Shown one piece after another: positions 23,449-31,782 of a stretch of 48,073 nt of DNA. The notes under the pieces are model-generated. The model was not told where the DNA came from. It did not search any database and saw nothing but the letters and a program-made list of their open reading frames with translations. The stretch is from IMG/VR virus record IMGVR_UViG_3300020000_000025, positions 1 through 48,073 of that record; one strand, given 5' to 3'. Within the stretch, counting starts at the first letter, position 1. The number at the start of each line of letters is the position of its first letter. The translations under genes and the position numbers were made by a program. Source of the stretch: a virus.

Positions 23449-23488
23449 ATTATCTTTAAATAATAACAAACAAAAAAAAACTCAAATC

Positions 23489-23671
23489 ATGGAAACATCA
23501 ACTCCAACTATTGAAATATTAATCAATGAAATAGAAAGCAGAATTTCAGAATATGAAAACGCTGCTGAAGAATGTTATCAAGAACTTGGTAACGAAGAAA
23601 GGGGGAATGAGTATTCTGCTAAAACGGAAGAATTAAGAGACCTTCTTAAATTCATCAATGGGGGATTATGA
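23489..23671 (+). CDS. Small acidic helical protein
   Basis: 60 aa from ATG 23489 (AAAACTCAAATC leader); upstream in-frame starts would run through the hairpin series and are rejected. Helical and acidic (EILINEIESRISEYENAAEE). It overlaps the first glycosyltransferase gene by 4 bases and opens the glycan cassette. No family recognised. Confidence 0.5.
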   Translation: METSTPTIEILINEIESRISEYENAAEECYQELGNEERGNEYSAKTEELRDLLKFINGGL

Positions 23672-24312
23672 TCTGTTTTAATTTCGCATCTCGGTCTCGG
23701 CCTACCAAATTCTACGAATGCTTAGATAATATCCGTCAATTCATTTCAGATAAAGATTATTTTGTACTTGCTAAACTTGATAACAACGATAGGGAAATTG
23801 AAAGTTACAGAGCAAGGTTAAACGATTATCCAGAAGTTATTCCCGTCTTTGGAATCAGTCAAAGTAAGATTCATGCGATCAACAGAGGGTTGGAAGGTGT
23901 TAAGTTTGACATTCTTTGTAATCATAGTGACGATATGTTTTTTATCAAGAAAGGATTCGACCTTGTTATTGAAGAACATTGCACAGACGATACTTTTATC
24001 CATTTTCCTGATGCTAAAACTTCTCTTTGTACTTATTCGATAATGGACTATATTTATTATTCACGAACACATTATGTTTATCATTCAGCTTACAGGAATC
24101 TTTGGTGTGATAATGAAGCTATGGAAGTTGCAAAGAGACTCGGAAGATATAAGTTTGTTGATGAGAAAATATTAGAGCATAGGCATCCGGCAAATGGATT
24201 CGGAAGGCCGGATATGCAGTATAGAAAAACAGAGGCAACTTATCATATTGACAAAAGGACTTTTGATATAAGGGAACGAAATAATTTTGGCTTACCAAAA
24301 ACATTTGTATGA
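23668..24312 (+). CDS. GT-A type glycosyltransferase-like protein
   Basis: 214 aa. Begins FNFASRSRPTKFYECLDNI, as in family 2-like enzymes, then SKIHAINRGLEG and a HSDDMFF motif (~86-92) that serves as the DxD-like metal/nucleotide-sugar site. The second half has histidines (EHRHPANGF) that could be catalytic. It transfers a sugar from an activated donor; the acceptor is unknown. No membrane segment. First sugar enzyme in a cassette that runs to 31169. Confidence 0.65.
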   Translation: MICFNFASRSRPTKFYECLDNIRQFISDKDYFVLAKLDNNDREIESYRARLNDYPEVIPVFGISQSKIHAINRGLEGVKFDILCNHSDDMFFIKKGFDLVIEEHCTDDTFIHFPDAKTSLCTYSIMDYIYYSRTHYVYHSAYRNLWCDNEAMEVAKRLGRYKFVDEKILEHRHPANGFGRPDMQYRKTEATYHIDKRTFDIRERNNFGLPKTFV

Positions 24313-24449
24313 AACTATTTATTATTAGACTGCTTTTAATATCAATTCTTTTTTTGTTGTTTACTTATGTAGTTAAGACGGAACCTGCTTTATTGTGGGC
24401 TTTTGTGGCCACTTATATCTTAGAACCGTTAATCGTTTCTAAAATATGA
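24309..24449 (+). CDS. 46-residue two-helix membrane protein
   Basis: ATG at 24309 overlaps the glycosyltransferase stop; TGA at 24447-24449 overlaps the next ATG. Hydrophobic segments (FIIRLLLISILFLLFTYVV and ALLWAFVATYIL) flank a short polar loop. It sits between sugar-enzyme genes with 4-base overlaps on both sides, which strongly supports translation. It may anchor the glycan machinery at the membrane. Confidence 0.55.
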   Translation: MKLFIIRLLLISILFLLFTYVVKTEPALLWAFVATYILEPLIVSKI

Positions 24450-24784
24450 GTTTTATTGATGACGATAATATGAATTTTGTTGAAAGACTTCTCTTTGTCG
24501 GGTTTAAAAGGTTTATTCCTGAATGGGAAAAGAAGAAAGGCCGCTATGATGGTGAGTTTAATACAAAAAACGGATGGATGGGCTTAACCATTTATCACCC
24601 TTATGAACGTTTCGAATTAGGTGATACAGTTGTTGAACTTGACTTAACAAGATACGGAGTAAAAGATATTCAAATTAACGGGGGATTTGTTACAGAGATT
24701 CCGGTCAATGAAAAGAAGATAACAGTAATAAAAGGTGGAAAATTAATCTACGAAAATAAGTTTGGCGTTTTGCCTAAATTTTGA
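24446..24784 (+). CDS. Hypothetical beta-rich protein
   Basis: 112 aa. N-terminal helix (VERLLFVGFKRFIPEWEKKK), then predicted strands (LGDTVVELDLTRYGV; EKKITVIKGGKLIYEN). No recognised family. It overlaps the preceding membrane protein and the next glycosyltransferase by 4 bases each. Confidence 0.5.
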   Translation: MSFIDDDNMNFVERLLFVGFKRFIPEWEKKKGRYDGEFNTKNGWMGLTIYHPYERFELGDTVVELDLTRYGVKDIQINGGFVTEIPVNEKKITVIKGGKLIYENKFGVLPKF

Positions 24785-25332
24785 TTTACAAACTCGCAAT
24801 ATTAATTTGTTCTCTGGAAGAAAGAAAGGATAAACTTGCCCGGTTGATAGGCTCTATTCCTTCCCATCCTGATTTAATAATCATTCCTGAAGTAGATAAC
24901 AGAGAAATAACCACAGGAGCAAAAAGGAATAAGTTATTAGAACGGGCTAAAAATATCGGTGCTGAATACGTTTCTTTTGTCGATGACGATGATATAATTT
25001 ATCCTGAGTATGTAGGGGAGTTTATGAAAGCCATTGAACAGAAACCGGACGCAATAGGTTTTAAAGGATGGATCACTTTCGACGGAAAGAATAAAACCGA
25101 ATGGAGAATTTCAGTAAGATACCCTTATGAAAAGCGGGGAAATGTTTATCTTAGGTATAATAATCATCTTTCCCCAATAAAAACAGAATTGGCTTTGCAA
25201 ATTAAATATCCTGATATTACTTTTGGCGAGGACTATGATTATGCAAAAAGGCTGAAGGAAGCGGGGTTAATTAAGAAGGAAGTATTTGTAAATAAACATC
25301 TTTACCATTACGATTATATAACTAAAAAATAA
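24781..25332 (+). CDS. Family 2-type glycosyltransferase, TTG start
   Basis: 183 aa, first codon TTG at 24781 overlapping the previous stop (TTGA). Opens with YKLAILICSLEERKDKLARL, a GT2 N-terminus, then AKRNKLLERAKNIGAEYV and the DDDDIIYPEY acidic motif (~67-76) that binds metal and nucleotide sugar. Short for the family but with both halves of the nucleotide-binding domain. Acceptor unknown; part of the glycan cassette. Confidence 0.75.
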   Translation: MIYKLAILICSLEERKDKLARLIGSIPSHPDLIIIPEVDNREITTGAKRNKLLERAKNIGAEYVSFVDDDDIIYPEYVGEFMKAIEQKPDAIGFKGWITFDGKNKTEWRISVRYPYEKRGNVYLRYNNHLSPIKTELALQIKYPDITFGEDYDYAKRLKEAGLIKKEVFVNKHLYHYDYITKK

Positions 25333-25336
25333 ACCA

Positions 25337-25618
25337 ATGCCAAAGTATAGAAAAATACCAGTAGTAATTGAAGCTGTCCAATGGACAGGGAACAATTTAA
25401 AAGAAGTTATTGAATTTACAGGGCTGCATTCATCTGCAAATAAATGGACATGGGAACAATATGAAATGGTTGTAAAAGGACAAGGCCTTAAAATCTTCAC
25501 CCTTGAAGGTAGAATGGACGCAACTATTGGGGATTATATCATTAAAGGGGTTCATGGCGAATTTTACCCATGTAAGGAAGATATTTTTGCAAAGACTTAT
25601 GAATTTGTTACAGAATGA
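25337..25618 (+). CDS. Widespread phage hypothetical protein
   Basis: 93 aa with the recurrent phage pattern KYRKIPVVIEAVQWTGNN ... GDYIIKGVHGEFYPCKEDIF ... FAKTYEFV. It is a small beta-rich protein seen in many unrelated phages, function not established. It overlaps the next gene by 4 bases. Confidence 0.7.
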   Translation: MPKYRKIPVVIEAVQWTGNNLKEVIEFTGLHSSANKWTWEQYEMVVKGQGLKIFTLEGRMDATIGDYIIKGVHGEFYPCKEDIFAKTYEFVTE

Positions 25619-26292
25619 AACTTTCTTTGCCGTCCGTTACATTGATGATAATTGACAGCGTAAACGCAAAAGGCGCAATTAATGTTTTAGAGCATTGTAA
25701 ATCCCTTTGTGACTTCGGAGCGGTAAAACTTCTCACAGACATTGAAATAGATTACGAGCATAAAGTAACGATCCCGAAACTTAATTCTTTAGTTGCCTAT
25801 TCGATTTTTATGCTGACAAAGTGCAAAGACTATTTCGATACTTCTCATGTGCTGATCGTCCAAAGGGATGGTTTTATTTTAAATCCTGAATCCTGGAATC
25901 CGGCATGGTTAGAATACGATTACATTGCTCCTTTGTTTCAGCAAATGGACAGAGTTGGTTCCGGTGGGTTTAGTCTAAGGTCAAAGAAAGTGATGAACCG
26001 CCTTGCTGAAATCACTCCAGAGTGGGATTGGTCACAAGGTCAAGCCGACACGATTCAGAAAATAATGGGTTATTATGAGGACGGTGTGATTTCTTTATCA
26101 GGGCAAGGATTTAATATTGCTCCATTGCACGAAGGGGCTAAATTTGCACAGGGGGGGAATGAGAATCTTTCCTATTATGTAGAAAAACCTTTTGGATTTC
26201 ACAGAACTTCTCAGTACATTGACTTTAATACGGGACAGGTTAGTTCTTCTTATGAGAACTTTTTTCAGCAATATGAATTAGAGATTAAATAA
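25615..26292 (+). CDS. DUF5672-type putative glycosyltransferase
   Basis: 225 aa. LMIIDSVNAKGAINVLEHC at the start, VQRDGFILNPESWNPAW (~81-97), then EYDYIAPLFQ and GSGGFSLRSKKV (~113-125) follow the DUF5672 layout, a putative glycosyltransferase family with a nucleotide-sugar fold. A His near the end (GFHRTSQY) may be functional. Acceptor unknown. Confidence 0.7.
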   Translation: MKLSLPSVTLMIIDSVNAKGAINVLEHCKSLCDFGAVKLLTDIEIDYEHKVTIPKLNSLVAYSIFMLTKCKDYFDTSHVLIVQRDGFILNPESWNPAWLEYDYIAPLFQQMDRVGSGGFSLRSKKVMNRLAEITPEWDWSQGQADTIQKIMGYYEDGVISLSGQGFNIAPLHEGAKFAQGGNENLSYYVEKPFGFHRTSQYIDFNTGQVSSSYENFFQQYELEIK

Positions 26293-26330
26293 AAAGTATT
26301 ATATTTATCTTACATTAAAACGAAAGAACT

Positions 26331-26612
26331 ATGAATAATTTACAGGAAAAGCGGTTAGCCATAGCTGAATCTATTAATGATACTGCAAACCAAATAAGTA
26401 AATTATGTCTTGAGTTTCATTCAAATTCATACAAGGGCAAAAGGTTAAAAGGAAATAATTTCCGTAAGGAAAGAAGGTGGATTAAAAAGAAACAAAAGAA
26501 AGAAGCGGCTAAGTTAGCTTTTGGTTCTGCAATTATAACCGGAATGGGTGCAATGAGATTTAGTATGATAGCATCACAACCAATCCCCAAGTTTCAAAAA
26601 GGCGGTCAATGA
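26331..26612 (+). CDS. Small basic hypothetical protein
   Basis: 93 aa, very basic in the middle (KGKRLKGNNFRKERRWIKKK), followed by a hydrophobic stretch (FGSAIITGMGAMRFSMIA). It could be a membrane- or nucleic-acid-associated protein. It overlaps the next small gene by 4 bases. Confidence 0.45.
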   Translation: MNNLQEKRLAIAESINDTANQISKLCLEFHSNSYKGKRLKGNNFRKERRWIKKKQKKEAAKLAFGSAIITGMGAMRFSMIASQPIPKFQKGGQ

Positions 26613-26752
26613 AAATAGAAGTAAGGTATAAATCTCAGGGTAATATAAAAGGGAAAACCTATGTCTATACTACAAACAGTTTTTTTAAATTCATATCAAT
26701 TTGGTGGATTGCAAGACGGAGCAAGGCCGAAGCGGTATTAACTTATTTCTGA
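26609..26752 (+). CDS. 47-residue basic hypothetical protein
   Basis: ATG at 26609 overlaps the previous stop and TGA at 26750-26752 overlaps the next ATG, which is the main support. It is basic with aromatic residues (NSFFKFISIWWIARRSKAEA). No family recognised. Confidence 0.5.
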   Translation: MKIEVRYKSQGNIKGKTYVYTTNSFFKFISIWWIARRSKAEAVLTYF

Positions 26753-26967
26753 TGAAAGAACAACTTATACAATACGGGTTTACAGAGATGCCAAATATTG
26801 ATTGGTTAGAATTAACTAAGAATGATTGGTGGTTTAAATATTGTTTAGAAGATAATTATATGTGCATTTATTCTCCCGCAAGCTCAGATGATGATAGGAT
26901 AGTTGTTTGTGAATTGACTTATACTGATACGATTAAATTAATAGAATTTATTTCAGAATACAAATGA
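26752..26967 (+). CDS. Small hypothetical protein
   Basis: 71 aa from ATG 26752 (TGATG overlap); an upstream start at 26701 would lie inside the preceding gene. Aromatic and acidic (WLELTKNDWWFKYCLEDNYM). It overlaps the fucosyltransferase-like gene by 4 bases. No family recognised. Confidence 0.5.
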   Translation: MKEQLIQYGFTEMPNIDWLELTKNDWWFKYCLEDNYMCIYSPASSDDDRIVVCELTYTDTIKLIEFISEYK

Positions 26968-27821
26968 TTTATTTAGAGAAGAACGATATTCATTCGACCC
27001 TTACCACTTGGCTTTATTGCCACTTCTGGATGATGTGGAGTGCAGAACAACAAGGCAGAGATGATGTTTATATTAATTGGTCAAGGTTAGGCTCAATACT
27101 TTCATATCGTGATATAAATAAATTTATTGAAATAGAAAATATGTATGAATGGTATTTTGTACAGCCAAAAGTGCAAATTAGGGATGCTAGATTTTTAAGC
27201 ACAGCATGGGTATGGGAAAATTGGATTGATCCTATTTCACCTTCTTTCATGTCACAACCACTATCAGTAATAAAAGACTATTATAAAAAAAACCTACACT
27301 TCAATGAAGAAACTAACAAACGAGGCGAAGCACTCGTTCAAAAATACAACATTGACTTCTCAAAAACTATTGGAATTACATGGCGAGGAACTGATATCTA
27401 TCTTGATGGAAGGCCAAGAATCCCGATTGAAAGATATTTCCGATTCGTGGACGAGATTATGGAACGAAACCCAGACTTCCGAATTGCTTGCACAGCAGAG
27501 GAGGAACGAGTTCTTGATAGCCTCCTCGCTCGCTATCCAAATGCCTATCTTATAGAAGAATTTAAACAAGCTCCCTTTGAATCTAAACACAACCCCGAAA
27601 GATTTACACAAGTAAGCGGTTACGAAAGAGGCCTTCAGCCTGTGTTAATGGTTTGGTTATTCAGTAAGTGTAAACATTACATTAAGAACAGAAGCTCAAC
27701 AGGGGCGGTTGCAAGTTGGTTATCGGAGGGAAGGGTAGTAAATATTGCACATGAGGAAACTTTATCTTATTTAAAAATGGATGACCAAGTAGAAATTGAA
27801 GGAATAAAATATCCGTTATGA
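26964..27821 (+). CDS. Glycosyltransferase, fucosyltransferase-like (GT-B type)
   Basis: 285 aa. The core GITWRGTDIYLDGRPRIPIE (~137-156) resembles the donor-binding region of NodZ/GT23-type fucosyltransferases, followed by FRIACTAEEERVLDSLLARY and IKNRSSTGAVASWLS (~240-254), typical of a C-terminal GT-B half. The N-terminal part is aromatic. Linkage and acceptor cannot be told from sequence; the fucosyl call is a resemblance by eye. Confidence 0.55.
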   Translation: MIYLEKNDIHSTLTTWLYCHFWMMWSAEQQGRDDVYINWSRLGSILSYRDINKFIEIENMYEWYFVQPKVQIRDARFLSTAWVWENWIDPISPSFMSQPLSVIKDYYKKNLHFNEETNKRGEALVQKYNIDFSKTIGITWRGTDIYLDGRPRIPIERYFRFVDEIMERNPDFRIACTAEEERVLDSLLARYPNAYLIEEFKQAPFESKHNPERFTQVSGYERGLQPVLMVWLFSKCKHYIKNRSSTGAVASWLSEGRVVNIAHEETLSYLKMDDQVEIEGIKYPL

Positions 27822-28015
27822 CAGCAAAAGAAAAAGCAGACGAACTTTTGAGTAAATGTTTCTCTTATAAGTTTGAAGATGACGAAGCGAAATATTTTGC
27901 AAGGCTTATTTGTGATGAGGTTATTAATTATATTATTGATTTGGAATCTTTAGACACAGAAGGCGATAAAGCATTTTGGGAACAAGTAAGAAAAGAAATT
28001 TATGCAAACAGTTAA
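27818..28015 (+). CDS. Small acidic hypothetical protein
   Basis: 65 aa, helical (AKEKADELLSKCF; AKYFARLICDEVINYIIDLE), with 4- and 14-base overlaps to its neighbours. It recalls small phage proteins that recur in many accessory regions; no function assigned. Confidence 0.5.
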   Translation: MTAKEKADELLSKCFSYKFEDDEAKYFARLICDEVINYIIDLESLDTEGDKAFWEQVRKEIYANS

Positions 28016-28532
28016 TTCAAGACAGGAGTTTTTAAACTCTTTGGAGTTAACCGATAAGTATTGTGTTGAGATAGGAGTTTTCAGGGGTGACTTTTCAAAG
28101 ATGATACTGGAAAAGAATCCGCTTTATCTTTATTTGGTTGATCCGTTTCAGTTAAGTGATGAGAAGTATAAAAACGGATTAAATACAGCCTATTCTACTT
28201 TCCAAGATTATCAGCTTGTAAAAAATAGATTCAAATTCGATCATAGGGTAGTGTATAAAAGAGGTTTTTCTTATGATGTGGTAAAAACTATATCAGATAA
28301 CTATTTTGATTTTATTTATCTGGACGGATCGCATTTATTGAAGGATGTAAAACGAGATTTGAAAGAATGGTTTCCTAAACTAAAGAAAGGCGGAATAATG
28401 GCAGGGCATGATTACATTGAAGATGAAGATTTCGGAGTTATTGAAGCTGTTAATAATTTTTCCAATATAACGGGAATGAAAATGTTTTTATTTAACGAAA
28501 ACGGGGGCGATTGGGCTTTAAGAAATGAATAA
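28002..28532 (+). CDS. Class I SAM methyltransferase (Methyltransf_24-like)
   Basis: 176 aa. Motif I CVEIGVFRGDFSKMI at ~21-35, acidic loop YLVDPF at ~46, then FDFIYLDGSHLLKDVKRDL (~101-119) and GGIMAGHDY (~129). This is the small Methyltransf_24 layout, often found with sugar genes and acting on glycans or small metabolites. It sits between two sugar-enzyme genes, so glycan O-methylation is likely but inferred. Confidence 0.75.
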   Translation: MQTVNSRQEFLNSLELTDKYCVEIGVFRGDFSKMILEKNPLYLYLVDPFQLSDEKYKNGLNTAYSTFQDYQLVKNRFKFDHRVVYKRGFSYDVVKTISDNYFDFIYLDGSHLLKDVKRDLKEWFPKLKKGGIMAGHDYIEDEDFGVIEAVNNFSNITGMKMFLFNENGGDWALRNE

Positions 28533-29475
28533 CTATTGTGTAATTACTACGATTCAAAAACCTACAAAAGCAATCGAAGCCTTGTATGAGAAGTTCGGGG
28601 AAAGACTGATTGTTGTGGGGGATCATAAAACGCCACAGAATTGGAATTACAGAACGGCAAAGTTTTTAAATCCTTGTGAGTTTCCGTATAACCATTATGC
28701 CCGTAAAAACATTGGTTACTTAGATGCAATCAGCAATAACGCTGACCTAATTTACGATACAGACGATGACAACATACCAAATAAAGAATGGGGGCTAAGA
28801 TTCAAAGAAACTAAAGCCAGTAAATCATTTGGCGAAGGTTGGTTTAATGCTTACGAACCAATGACCCCAACAAAGATTTGGCCGAGAGGTTTTCCGTTGA
28901 ATCATGTAAATAAGGGTAAAGAATTATTCGGGGCAAAAGAGGCGGTTGTTAGTTCTATTCAACAAGGGTTAGCAGATGGAGAACCTGATGTTGACGCTAT
29001 TTACCGGATGACTAACAATAAACCGAATGAGTTTAAGTATGATCGGTCAATTTACTTGGATAAAAATACTTGGTGTCCATTTAACAGCCAAAGTACTTGG
29101 TGGTTTCAGGATGCCTACCCATTAATGTATCTTCCGGTTAATTGCTCATTCAGAATGACAGATATTTGGAGGTCATTTATCGCTCAAAGGTGTTTGTGGG
29201 AAATAGGGCAAGGCGTAACGTTTCATTCACCAAGTGAAGTTTATCAGGAAAGGAACAAGCATGATCTAATGAAAGATTTTGAACAAGAAGTTCCTGGTTA
29301 TTTGCAGAATGAAAGAATAGTTGAATCATTGGGTAAATTGAAATTAAGGAATGATATGTTGTGGAATATGGTTACTTGTTATGGTGAATTAGTTAGAAAT
29401 GGGATTTTCCCAATAGAAGAATTAGATTCACTTGCAAAATGGTTAGAAGATTATGAAGCTATCAGAACTATATAA
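28525..29475 (+). CDS. STELLO-type (DUF288) glycosyltransferase-like protein
   Basis: 316 aa. NYCVITTIQKPTKAIEAL at the start, GERLIVVGDHKTPQNW, NHYARKNIGYLDAISNNADL and the DxD-bearing YDTDDDNIPN (~77-86) follow the STELLO (DUF288) family layout, known from plant Golgi proteins and also found in bacteria and viruses. Biochemical activity of bacterial members is poorly known. It overlaps the methyltransferases on both sides. Confidence 0.75.
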   Translation: MNNYCVITTIQKPTKAIEALYEKFGERLIVVGDHKTPQNWNYRTAKFLNPCEFPYNHYARKNIGYLDAISNNADLIYDTDDDNIPNKEWGLRFKETKASKSFGEGWFNAYEPMTPTKIWPRGFPLNHVNKGKELFGAKEAVVSSIQQGLADGEPDVDAIYRMTNNKPNEFKYDRSIYLDKNTWCPFNSQSTWWFQDAYPLMYLPVNCSFRMTDIWRSFIAQRCLWEIGQGVTFHSPSEVYQERNKHDLMKDFEQEVPGYLQNERIVESLGKLKLRNDMLWNMVTCYGELVRNGIFPIEELDSLAKWLEDYEAIRTI

Positions 29476-30001
29476 AAAATACTACGATCCAAAAACAGGA
29501 TGGCCTGACAAAGGAACGACCCATTCATACATTGAAGTATATGAGGAAATCTTAGCCCCTTATCGTAAGACAGCTAAGAACATTTTAGAGATCGGATTAA
29601 TGTCCGGTGAAAGTTTAAGGATGTGGGATGAATATTTTAAAGGCGAAGTTTTTGGCATTGATTGTTCAATAAAACCCATTGACGGCAAAGCAGATTTAAC
29701 CAAAGCTATTGAGGATGGTTTATATATTTCAATAGGCGATGCTACAAACGAAGCTGATATTTTTAGATACTATGAAGGGTTAAAATTTGATGTGGTAATT
29801 GATGACGGGTCGCATAATATCGAAGATCAGGTTAAAACCCATTACATAATGCAGCCTTATATGGCTGAAGGATCAATTTATATCATTGAGGACATTCAGG
29901 ATATTGATGCCAAGAAACATTTATTTTGGGAAGGTGAGGTAATTGACCGGAGGCATATTAAAAATAGGTATGACGATGTCATGGTTATTTACAGAAAATA
30001 A
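29453..30001 (+). CDS. Class I SAM methyltransferase (sugar O-methyltransferase-like)
   Basis: 182 aa. AKNILEIGLMSGESLRMW (motif I, ~41-58), GEVFGIDCS, FDVVIDDGSHNIEDQ (~113-127) and GSIYIIEDIQ match sugar or macrolide O-methyltransferases of the mycinamicin/rhamnosyl type. It overlaps the STELLO-like gene by 23 bases. Substrate unknown; a phage-made glycan is the natural guess. Confidence 0.7.
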   Translation: MKLSELYKKYYDPKTGWPDKGTTHSYIEVYEEILAPYRKTAKNILEIGLMSGESLRMWDEYFKGEVFGIDCSIKPIDGKADLTKAIEDGLYISIGDATNEADIFRYYEGLKFDVVIDDGSHNIEDQVKTHYIMQPYMAEGSIYIIEDIQDIDAKKHLFWEGEVIDRRHIKNRYDDVMVIYRK

Positions 30002-30009
30002 AAAAAAAT

Positions 30010-30543
30010 ATGAAAGAAACATGGGTTGACATAGACGGTTACGTTGGTTTATACCAAGTCAGCAATCTTGGAAACATAAGGTCTTTTTTGAGAGAAGGGG
30101 AACCAAGATTATTAACTATAATTGTCCATAAAATTGGGTATGGTTCTATTAAATTACGATATAATGGTATTGCAAAAAAATACGCTATTCATAGACTCGT
30201 GGCTATAGCTTTTATTGATAATCCAAATGGTAAGCCTGAAGTAAATCATATTGATGGGAATAAAATGAATAACAAGGTTGATAATTTAGAGTGGGTAACT
30301 CGTTCAGAAAATCAATACCACGCTTATTCAACAGGATTGAAAAAACCCGCAAAAAGCACAAGAGGAGGTAAATACAATTCAAGGTCTAAGCCTGTCCTGC
30401 AAATAATATCAGAAAAAAGCATGATACATTGGGATGGAATAAATGAGGCCGCTAAAAATCTTAATTTAAGTGCGGGAAATATTTCGGCGGTTTGTTTGGG
30501 TAAACTAAAAACTTGTGGCGGTTTTAAATGGCAATACAAATGA
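30010..30543 (+). CDS. NUMOD4-HNH homing endonuclease
   Basis: 177 aa. NUMOD4 start (ETWVDIDGYVGLYQVSNLGN), HNH core (VNHIDGNKMNNKVDNLEWV, ~78-96), and a C-terminal NUMOD1-like part (WDGINEAAKNLNLSAGNISA; GGFKWQY). Free-standing endonuclease sitting between two sugar methyltransferase genes; the next gene overlaps its stop (ATGA), so it is integrated without breaking the neighbours. Confidence 0.85.
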   Translation: MKETWVDIDGYVGLYQVSNLGNIRSFLREGEPRLLTIIVHKIGYGSIKLRYNGIAKKYAIHRLVAIAFIDNPNGKPEVNHIDGNKMNNKVDNLEWVTRSENQYHAYSTGLKKPAKSTRGGKYNSRSKPVLQIISEKSMIHWDGINEAAKNLNLSAGNISAVCLGKLKTCGGFKWQYK

Positions 30544-31169
30544 ACTACAGCCAAAATTCAGAACAGGAGATTATAATTAATCTTTTCAAAGGAAAAGAAA
30601 ATGGAACTTTTCTTGATATCGGTGCGAATGATGGCGTTACCTTATCAAATACGTTTGCTTTAGCCAATAACTACGGATGGACAGGACTTTTAGTTGAAGC
30701 AAGTCCGAAGGCTTACGAAAGGCTTTTAAAAAACTATGAGTTAATAGATCGGGATATTGACTTGCAAAATGTAGCAATCGGGAAAGAAGATGGTTATTTG
30801 GAGTTCTATGAATCAGGTGAATTATTAAAAAAGGGTGATATTGCTTTAGTATCTTCCGGTGTGAAATCAGAGCTTGACAGGTGGATTTCTTTAAATATGC
30901 CCTTTGAGAAACTTAAAGTCCCAATGACCTCAGTCGCTACCATGCTTTCCCGTTCCCGTCATACCCATTTTGACCTTTTATCTTTGGACATTGAAGGAAT
31001 GGAGCTTGACGTTTTGCCTCAGATAGATTTTAAGGCACTAAAGATTCAAGTGGCGGTTATTGAATGGAACAGTAAGGACGAAGAGAAGTATAATGAAATT
31101 ATGTTCCCACAGGGCTTTAAATTGGTTTCAAAGAACATGGAGAATTTAATTTATACTATCTTTAAATAA
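30540..31169 (+). CDS. FkbM family methyltransferase
   Basis: 209 aa from ATG 30540 (ATGA overlap with the HNH gene). GTFLDIGANDGVTLSNTFAL (~24-43) is the FkbM motif I, then GLLVEASPKAYERL, LDLQNVAIG-like strand and FDLLSLDIEGMELDVL (~140-155). FkbM enzymes O-methylate sugars and natural products. It closes the contiguous glycan cassette. Confidence 0.85.
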   Translation: MNYSQNSEQEIIINLFKGKENGTFLDIGANDGVTLSNTFALANNYGWTGLLVEASPKAYERLLKNYELIDRDIDLQNVAIGKEDGYLEFYESGELLKKGDIALVSSGVKSELDRWISLNMPFEKLKVPMTSVATMLSRSRHTHFDLLSLDIEGMELDVLPQIDFKALKIQVAVIEWNSKDEEKYNEIMFPQGFKLVSKNMENLIYTIFK

Positions 31170-31176
31170 AAATACC

Positions 31177-31527
31177 ATGTGCGATCCATGCGCTCCTAAA
31201 TTTATACTAAGCTGTCTAACGGATGAACCAACAGACAGCTTTCTTTTTAATATATCAGGACTGACATCCGGAACTTATTATTGGCGAATAAGTGACGGGA
31301 ATACGGTTTTAACTAAAGCGTTCACTTATGTTGATGGCGATCCGTTGGAAATTCCGGTTTCATATGTTCCAGAAGGGTTTTTTCAAAGCAAAAGGACTTT
31401 CCAATTAGAGATTTTAGACCATCCAGGAGACGAACAAGGCGTTCCTTTTGTCATTTGCCATCATGTAAGACAAATTTCTTTGGACATTGAATGTAATATT
31501 TACCCAAGTAACGAAGCCGGACTTTAA
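31177..31527 (+). CDS. Hypothetical beta-rich protein
   Basis: 116 aa. N-terminal MCDPCAPKF with two Cys recalls the start of the tail tube candidate (CDPCAVP). The rest looks beta-rich (SGTYYWRISDGNTVLTKAF; RTFQLEILDHPGDE). It may be a small virion protein; no family recognised. A new transcription unit could begin here after the FkbM gene. Confidence 0.5.
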   Translation: MCDPCAPKFILSCLTDEPTDSFLFNISGLTSGTYYWRISDGNTVLTKAFTYVDGDPLEIPVSYVPEGFFQSKRTFQLEILDHPGDEQGVPFVICHHVRQISLDIECNIYPSNEAGL

Positions 31528-31530
31528 ATT

Positions 31531-31782
31531 ATGATTTGGTCAAACATTTCCATACCCGAACCGAAAAATTTAAACAGCTTATTTGCCGTTTTAAAGGAAT
31601 TGAAGACTGATTTTAATGAAAGATATGATGATTTGCATTATGTTTATTTTTTACATTTATCTAAAGAATGGCCTAATGTATCTGTTTCGGTTACTGAAAT
31701 ACAAAATTGTATGTACACTCATTTAGTAACAATAGAATCTGATAGGTTTGAGGAAAGAACATTTAAAGTATTTATGGAATGA
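31531..31782 (+). CDS. Small hypothetical protein
   Basis: 83 aa, mixed alpha/beta (LNSLFAVLKELKTDFNERY; VSVSVTEIQNCMYTHLVTIE). Overlaps the next gene by 4 bases. No family recognised. Confidence 0.5.
   Translation: MIWSNISIPEPKNLNSLFAVLKELKTDFNERYDDLHYVYFLHLSKEWPNVSVSVTEIQNCMYTHLVTIESDRFEERTFKVFME

Noticed and set aside
23668-31169. DNA base glucosylation system
   Set aside because: No hydroxymethylpyrimidine synthase, thymidylate synthase-like or kinase genes are visible in this window, so the sugar enzymes are unlikely to act on modified bases.
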